From contig JADDOH010002253.1 of NCBI GenBank assembly GCA_016648135.1, positions 127,501-191,500 on the forward strand: DNA of 64,000 nucleotides, given 5' to 3'. The stretch is from Agrypnia vestita (lineage: Eukaryota > Arthropoda > Insecta > Trichoptera > Phryganeidae). The notes under the pieces are model-generated. The model was not told the DNA's origin. It searched no databases and saw only the letters and a program-made list of their open reading frames with translations. Shown here one piece after another: positions 56,763 through 64,000 of the stretch (position 1 is the first letter of the stretch; each line of letters begins with the position of its first letter). Both the position numbers and the translations under genes were made by a program.

Positions 56763-59700
56763 ACTCATAAAAAAGAACACCAATACGCTTACACTTGTTA
56801 TCTTATTGTCAACGCCTGGGTCATCATTATTTGTATTGTTCGTTAACTTGAACAATATTATCAACTGTGTATAAAAATGAGCACCTTAAACGAGTAAATA
56901 TGCTAAATAAAAAAAATATTTTTAAATATTCTTGCGTATATTAATACATAAATAATTAGGGAGTTGAAATTGAATTGAATCCTAATCAAATAATTAAGAT
57001 AAGTATGAGAATCCTGCTTCGGAAAACCCTTCAGAGACATGGACTGATCAATGTCGGGAGTGATAGGTATTGTTCGTCATAGCAGAAGCTCTTCCAACAG
57101 GCACAACTATAAGCAGGTTGTTCCTATGTATTGGAATGTGAAACAATCTTTGCTGACGCTGTCTAAGGTAATTATCAGGAACATACAAACCAATTTTTAT
57201 ATGTTCTGAAAAAACCGATAATCCTAAAACAAAAGCTCCGCATAATTTCAGGATTATCGATCATACCGCGCGACAATCGATAAAAATGCGTAATCAAATA
57301 CACATTCCCTCTAGTCTCTAAACAATTGTAGCCGAGCATACCCTGGAGGAACTCAGTTGGGTAAAGCCAAGGATAATGCCCGTATCTACTTTCTCATATT
57401 AGAAACTTTTTTTAACATGAAGAAAAAAAGAAGAAGAATCTTCGCGATAATATTATTAAATTCTTTGTCTCGTCTCTTTTATTCGGAGGTCAGAGTATCC
57501 AGTTTTCGGGAGATATTAGTTAATTTTACACGTTTGTTTACACGTATATTGTCTCGATAGGCGAGTATGAAACTTTGAAAAATATCATCGTCCAACAAAT
57601 GGAACACGCGGGTTAGTTACAGCATTAGCAAAATTGAAAGTAAGTAACATTATTAATCTGCGCTTCCAAATACCGGACGCGCGGTCATATTATAATAATT
57701 ATAATCCAGAACATGTTATAAAATAAATTTTCGGAATAAATAATTTCGAAACACCTAGCAAAAAACTTCAATCATTTCGTGGTGTACTTTTTTATCAAGT
57801 GCGATTATAAGTGATAATGTTATTAATTGCCTTACTTGTTGCGGGCTCGCGTGCCGCGGGTCTTACGCACGGCACGCTTATGCTTCCATTAATTCCGACT
57901 GAAAAGACATTCGCGGCTTTCTCTCGTTAACATGCGCGCCTTGTACGTATATGTATCATAATAATGTTCCACACTCTCGAAAATCATTCAAAAATGTAAT
58001 TAATTAAAATGTTAGCGACCTATAAAGATTGTTATTTGAGCGATGCACTTCCATAACGTCATTAATTGTATGAAAATATGATAACGGATTATTTTAATGT
58101 AAAAATCGCCCTACTCGCGCTCCGCCCCGTTCCAAATTCCTCGAACGATTGCAAATTATGCGGGGATTAGTCTTGTTACGGATGATGTCGAGTTACGATA
58201 AAAAAAATAACGACATACTTTATGAAACGTGTACCTGGATTCCACCTACACATACATTCACACACGCAACGGTTTTTGTTCCTTGATGTTTTTTTAATAT
58301 TATTTAAATCATTGTTCTTAAAAGTTTAGCGAATTCTTACACCTGGCTTTATTTTAAACCATTCAATTGATTTTATGCAGAAACACTGTAAGAATAAATA
58401 TATCGGCAATATTTCGAATATGTAGGTACGCTCGCATAATATGAAATTTCATAGCCAATTTAATATCACAGAAAAACGCATAATAGAGCTGTACGGAAAG
58501 ATAATATGAGTTATAAAAGTAAAGGCAGAATTTTCCAAAAAAAAATTAATGCATTTATCGAGGATTACTAATTTAAAATGTACGCACTGAATTGGAGATT
58601 TTATAAGAAACATTGCCTTTAAATTTATAGAAAACATGATTATGGAATTGATAGATATATAAAATTTAGAATTCAGTAAATTTTAAATAAGTAATCCCCG
58701 GTGATTGCATTCAAAACATTTTTAATTTTTTTGGATATTGCTGTCTTTGTTTTTATACCCCACATGTAAAGATATTATAATTTTTCGCAATTTTTTTTCT
58801 TAAACTGATGCCTAAGCTCTCAAACAAATAACATTGTTATATAATTTTCCCACACAGCACGTTAGAACTTTTTCTACAATGCTACGAGTATTGAATAGCA
58901 TCCTAAATTTGTTGATAGAGAGATCTCCATCCATTAACACGTTAATCTGCGCATCAAATTTAAAATAATACATTTTTACCTCTCATCATTTTTTACTTTC
59001 AAATATGTATTATTTTGTAGTACGTTTAGAATTCATATAAATACAATATAGAATAAATCGGCAAGTACATTTATTTATACAATAAACATATTAGGTACTT
59101 ATATTCAGTATTTAGTGAGATAGTTAAACCTTTACCAATTCCATATTTTTCTTTTTCAGTTGCAAGGATAACGTCTGACATGGTTTGTATGTATACGTAT
59201 GATGTGTTTATATATGGCTGAGGAGCCTTCTAGCTTCTAGCTAGCCGAGGAGCTAACTATCCTCGAACAATGTATTCTTCAACTTGTTGCGCAGGTACGG
59301 CCACTGGGTAGAGATACATGTTTTCCCCCATTTATTTTATTAGCCTCATTTTTCGATTAGTTTTGGTTAGGAGACTGCTCTCGTGTGTTCGTTAATCAGG
59401 TGTAAGTCCTATTTTTTGTGTGACTTCATAGTACACAGTGTCTGTCAATTTTTCAAAATTGTTTTCTGAGTACCTTTGTACATTTTTCATGATCCACCGC
59501 GTTTTCTTTCCCCATGAGGAAACTGCGTAAAAAATATGTATTTTTGAGTATTGGTGTGCTTATTCATATGAATGCAGTAATCTGCCTATCGTACATAATT
59601 CGTGTTTTTTTTTTAAATTTAAATATGATAGAGACCTGGAAGGTCTATGGATAACATTTAACATAAAAGTTCGATATAATAATACAATAAGGACACAAAG

Positions 59701-60916
59701 TCAATTTGTTATATTTGGCTGAGTTTTAGCATTATTGTCACTTCTATTTTGAAATTGTTAGAAGTCAATTGTAAGGTCTATCGTGGTAGGTCGTTGTATA
59801 ATTTTAATCCGTCACAAATTAGTCGTGACTGTCCTGTTTTTGTTTTGACTTGAGTTATGTGGTAGTTTTGAGCCGTTCTAGTGTAGTGTTGATGATTTCA
59901 GTGTGCTTGTCTCAGTACTGAAAATATTATGCATATTCTATATGCATGTAGTAAAATAGTATGCATATTTTAAGACTCGAATTTTTCTACGCTCGTACCA
60001 CATTCTCCTCGAATTTTCAAGCATTATTGTTCATCCCTTTCAAATCAGTAATAATCATCATCATCATTCAATGCCGATGGCTAACTGCAAAAACATTCTC
60101 CAATCACTTTTGTCTTGATCCAATAAATATCCGTATGTAATCTGCAATATATCTAGATCAATCAGCTCTGTATCCGTGTATTAAATTTTTGGCGGGGTAG
60201 TGGTCAAGTTCAGTCCAGAGTTACCATTTGAAGATTCCTTGAGTTCTCACAATGTAAATAATTAATTATGAAATGGAAGGGTTCTTACCCGAGTAGAAAA
60301 ACAAAAGAGAGCTGTTCTTTTGTGTTTGAATAAAAAAATAGTGTAGTATTGCGTTGCGAGCGATTGTAAAATGTGAGAGATAATGTACAAGCGATAATAA
60401 AAGATTTATTTTACGAGTTGTGCCATTTCATTTTTCGAGCGAGCCACGCCACGTAACAATGTTGTCATTCTATAGGACGCTTGAGGTTAAAATTGAAATA
60501 TCAATAATAGATCACAAATAATCATTATTTTTAATGGGGTACCTACCTACACACTTCCATTCACGAGACCCAATTATCGCAGTTCCGCGTCGTCTCGTCG
60601 CGACGACAACTTTATGAGCCTTGGTTCCGAAAACTTTCCGAGTATCAAAATCACAATAGAATTAGTTAATATTTTGGTTTCACATTTCTGTCGGGAAACG
60701 AACTTAATGAAAGTATTTTCACGACCATTGTCTTATTATCCCGCAGTTATTATACCGGCAAATGGAATATAACACTGAGCGGTGTGGCCGATCCGTGTCT
60801 GCAAACCTACACAAGTCTATTTATTCATTATTATTAACATTATTTGGACAGCATTATGGAAATGTGCATTTTAAAGTGACGCTGTTCTGTTAAATTCTCA
60901 CTAGAAATGTAGGTCA
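56763..60916. other. AT-rich DNA, no supportable gene
   Basis: About 4.1 kb without a recognisable gene. Small GC patches near 57835-57925 (gcgtgccgcgggt...cggcacgc palindrome) and 58110-58140 stand out. At 60055-60180 a catcatcatcat run is followed by sequence of LINE-tail character, without a readable motif. Confidence 0.4.
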
Positions 60917-61230
60917 TTACTCCCTTTCTTTTAACTCGTATCGTCTGCTTGTTTACTTGTCGTCTTGTCTGCTTATCTGACGAAAAAACTTTGGATCGAT
61001 TTTTAACCCTTTTCCCGTGATCCAATCGAGCTGAAACTTTGCAAGCAGACTCGTGGTGACGATCAAGAAGATCTGTCAAATTTTCGTTAAAAAAAATTAA
61101 TAAATTTTTGGATTTTTCAAATTTTGAATGGTTTTTCAAACAAATTATTAAGTTGTATGAAAATATTTCAACGCTTCTGATTATAGTATAATTTTGGATT
61201 TTTGGAATTTTTTTATTACTCCCTTTCGTA
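60917..61230 (+). repeat. Dispersed repeat with tactccctttc ends, copy 2
   Basis: Same orientation and order as 1039-1351: ttactccctttcttttaact at the start, aaaactttggatcgattttt then aaccctttt, gagctgaaactttgcaagca then gactcgtgg, aaattttcgttaaaaaa. A second ttactccctttc at 61216 closes or starts another unit. A diverged, inverted relative (ttcagctcgattggatgacg) lies near 61766. Confidence 0.6.
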
Positions 61231-63099
61231 GCGTGGTTACTTTTTTTAGTATTGATGTAATGTGTATTCCGATGTTGTAGTATATACTCTGATTGATGTG
61301 ATAAAATGAAAATCAGTGACTACTTCTTAATTTACCAAAAATTTACCCTTAACATAATTTTCATTTAAAATTCTTTACGTGCGAGATCTCGGTTTCCATT
61401 TTATTCTATTGTTTTTTCTTGACCGAGAGATTAATTTACGAGTATATCACGTTGGTACGAAATTACATTTCAGATAATCATAAAATCGTTTGTACTATTG
61501 AATTCATTATCACTGGCATCTTGATACGGCAATAATTCCTGTAAAATAACCTGATAAAAACCAGGTTTTGTTTTGTAGCAACTTAAAATAAGATTCAAAT
61601 ACAAAACATGATTTAAATAATTTTAGAATAGTACCAGAAAGTAGGTACTTGCCCGGACATCTGAGATAAAATTGCATTTTTTTGTCAGCGTGGATATATA
61701 TAGGTATGACGCCAAATGTATTTAAGAAAGCATTGTCATCGACATTAATTCAAAAGACAAAATTTCAGCTCGATTGGATGACGAGAAGAGCGTTATTTTT
61801 CACTTCGAAGATCTTTCCAAGAAATCAAGACCGACGGCGAAGTTGAAGGTTGAAGTATAGGATTTTTTAATAAAAATGCTATACTTTCTGTATATGTTAA
61901 ATTATTAAAATTATTCTGTAATAAATTAAACAAATTAAAATTATCATGCACAAATTGAAAAAAAATAGACGGTTTTCATCAATTTACTTATTTTATTAGG
62001 TGATTAATTATTATTTTTTAATTTGCATTTATTAAGCTCTATATGAAACAATTATTTATTTTTTTTTTTTGGAAAAAATCAAAATGGCCGAGTTATATCC
62101 GTTTCCATGAAGCTTCTCCGCCGTAGCTGAAATGCAATATTCCCCAGTTCACTTTTATCCAAGACAGAAAAGAAGGTTATATTATTATATAAAAATGTAA
62201 TTAATAAAAACTAATTGTTTTCACTACTTATAGAGGGTTATTTGGAAAACATTAATAACCTCGCAGGACTATGTTCCTGCCTTGATTAAACTATTGAATT
62301 TGAAATATTATTATCTATAAATATGATTTTTAATTTTTTAGTTTACACTGTATCCTGGCGAAGGGACCATTGGCCCTCAAACATGGTGATATTTTCAATA
62401 AATAAATGGTGAAAACAAAGTATGTTTTTATTAATTAAATTAATAAAGTCACCTTTGTCTCCTTTTCGCTCACAATCACATAGAATATTTTTGCTCTTTT
62501 TGAAGAAGTTATTTAAAATGGCCTATTGAAGTGTTAAAAATAAAAAATATACACATAAAACAAATATTTATTTTAAGACATGCGACAGTGAGTTGCACAG
62601 GAGTTTACTGGATGGAAACGAATGCTAGTAGATACTTTATTTTTCTATTAATTGTTCAAAAAAAAGTTTAAATAGATCGATGATGTATCAAATAAATGTA
62701 ATAAAAATATATTAAACATTTTTTTACGCTGAATGTGGACTACTCGATTAAGATTTGATGAAAAGATAACGTGTACATGTGGACGGAAATTGACGGGTTT
62801 TGATTCAGAAAATTATATATTATATTTCTATCTTTCATTCGCCAAGCTTGTAAATTAAATTTTTAAAGTCAGGTCCACGTAGTGTTCGTTGAGTTATGGG
62901 TGAAGTTGCCAATTAACCATTAAGATAATCACACCGCGCATGCAGCATGCAAGGGACCGTAGGTACAATTGAACAATTAAAAAGACCGCTCGAACTTGAA
63001 TATCGCATTAGCATACAAAGCTAAGTTAATTTTTCGCAGGCAAATTTTCCCACCCTCCAAAATCTTCGATCAGCCATCTTATTGCCGCTATAACGGATC
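61231..63099. other. AT-rich DNA upstream of the final gene
   Basis: No gene. A short fragment of the foldback family (gggttatttggaaaacatta, then cctcgcaggactat) lies at 62236-62290 and ends abruptly. Confidence 0.45.
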
Positions 63100-63471
63100 G
63101 TTTTGAGCTAAATCGAACTCGGTTGTATTTCGGCCCACGGAAGGCGGAGACGCGAAACGGTGTCCGCTGGCCGGCGGCGGCGGGGGCAGCGCTAATCCGC
63201 GAGTTAAGCCGTCGGTCGAACGTAAAAACGTATGGAAAGGAATAGTAAACACGGGTAGACAATGATGGGAAATGGACCGGCAGGCCGGGAGGGGCGGAGG
63301 ATCCCCTCCGTGCCGCGCCGGCGCCACCGGCCGTGTCATTCAACCGCAGGCCTCAGTGCCTCCCCGCCCGCAGCAGCTCGCAGCTCGCAGCTCACAGCCG
63401 CCGCAGCCGCCAGACAGTCGTCCGCGCCGCCGATCGAGCGCGACATCGACAATGTGACGGTCGCCAGGATC
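63100..63471 (+). promoter_or_regulatory. GC-rich promoter and 5' leader of the terminal gene
   Basis: The composition changes abruptly at about 63100 to CpG-rich (ccggcggcggcgggggcagc). An initiator-like ctcagtg lies at 63353-63357. A start-stop mini-frame ATGTGA sits at 63452-63457, 20 bases before the preferred ATG. The coding frame itself is open upstream to an ATG at 63262, so part of this stretch could instead be translated as an alanine/arginine-rich N-terminus. Confidence 0.5.
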
Positions 63472-64000
63472 ATGATCTGTTCCAAAAATTGTTCGTGCTT
63501 GTTGTGTCGCGAGCTACAGAGCTGCGAGCCGAAAACCAGAAAAGTCGAAATGAAGAAATCCGAGGGGAAGATGAGCGACAACTTCATTCTGAGGAAGGCG
63601 GAAGCCTTCAAGCCCTCGGGCGCGCTGGGCTTTATCAGGGGGGCCGCCCGCATGTCCGTCAGGCACTGGCAGAACAAGGAGCGCCCGGCCGCGCCGCACG
63701 GCACCCAGCCGCCGCGGGTGTCCCGCGCCGCCAGCTGCGAGCAGCTCTTCCCCGCCAAGGTCGTCCTCGACGGCTCGCCCTCCAACATGTTCAAGGCTCC
63801 CAGCTGCGAACAGATATCGAAATCACGAGTCAACGACTGTAAACCCCTTTTCAGGATCATATCGGAATCTAAATTCGTAGGAAAATCGCAAAACAGCGAC
63901 ATGTACACGGGGAAGGATCGGGCTAAGCCGAAGCGAAGGAGGGACGACGCGACGTACTCGAAGAACGTTCACGAGAAGTACGTGCCGCTGCCGGCCTACG
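63472..64000 (+). CDS. 5' coding part of an unrecognised gene, runs off the window
   Basis: 176 codons without a stop from the ATG at 63472 to the edge, in balanced codon use and high GC. Two in-frame ATGs at 63262/63265 could extend it by about 70 residues of low-complexity sequence, so the start is uncertain. Features: an N-terminal cysteine cluster (C3, C7, C9, C12, C18; CSKNCSCLLC), lysine-rich 21-33, a compact region with FKPSGALGFIRGAARM (46-61), two related motifs ASCEQL at 87-92 and PSCEQI at 110-115, and a basic KPKRRR (152-157) resembling a nuclear localisation signal. No signal peptide or membrane span. I do not recognise the family. The cysteine cluster could be lipid-modified or bind metal; this is inference. 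Confidence 0.8.
   Translation, partial: MICSKNCSCLLCRELQSCEPKTRKVEMKKSEGKMSDNFILRKAEAFKPSGALGFIRGAARMSVRHWQNKERPAAPHGTQPPRVSRAASCEQLFPAKVVLDGSPSNMFKAPSCEQISKSRVNDCKPLFRIISESKFVGKSQNSDMYTGKDRAKPKRRRDDATYSKNVHEKYVPLPAY

Noticed and set aside
63336..63908. 190-codon minus-strand open frame opposite the terminal gene
   Set aside because: It is the shadow of GC-rich coding sequence. The plus frame is open to the edge and has better composition and context.

Overview
This is a eukaryotic, animal nuclear window, most likely from a moth or butterfly. The base composition is strongly AT-rich, with many gtaggtacctac-type stretches typical of lepidopteran non-coding DNA, insect-style tRNA-headed SINEs, and a dense mixture of short DNA transposons and 5'-truncated LINEs. 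The species call is inference. There are no bacterial operons, rRNA genes, CRISPR arrays or clear functional tRNA genes. Nearly all open frames listed for such DNA are chance frames. I found no clearly new host system. The best material is host-gene first exons at the right end and at two internal positions, plus an unusually readable transposon archaeology.

Host-gene evidence: (1) the right edge holds a GC-rich region and a long plus-strand reading frame (ATG at 63472, or 63262) that runs off the window; it is a real but unrecognised coding exon. (2) A short first-exon candidate at 29389-29516 ends on a splice donor and has an in-frame stop just upstream. (3) A minus-strand exon candidate at 48917-48598 ends exactly on a perfect GTAAGT donor. 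Weaker candidates are a 29-residue secreted-peptide frame at 14690 and an exon/promoter-like block near 14305.

Mobile DNA, left to right: a hAT-type MITE family with five copies (about 16, 12130, 23829, 33811 and 43990; one has a perfect 8-bp target duplication); a paired 0.3-kb repeat at both ends of the window (1039 and 60917); a PIF/Harbinger transposase start split by a 230-bp GC-rich insertion (3872-4341); a solo LTR with a recognisable promoter (5741-6327); TTAA- and TA-flanked MITEs (15896, 16736); three tRNA-derived SINE families, one forming inverted pairs and a near-perfect palindrome at 20.3-22.5 kb; a LINE tail interrupted by a hAT element carrying a 38-bp minisatellite (24800-26020); a PIF/Harbinger element with TTA duplication and a MADF-domain relic (30117-30806); a 523-bp foldback element (31016-31538); a LINE reverse-transcriptase relic (32170-33290); a decayed but structurally complete pogo element with terminal repeats (40913-43381); a hAT relic nested in an older repeat (46271-46735); and a LINE copy with a 5' inversion (56355-56760).

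The stretches 6.3-8.8, 26.0-29.3, 36.2-38.4, 53.1-56.3, 56.8-60.9 and 61.3-63.2 kb show no gene I can support and look like intergenic or intronic DNA. The layout suits a long intergenic or intronic stretch upstream of the gene starting at 63.3 kb.
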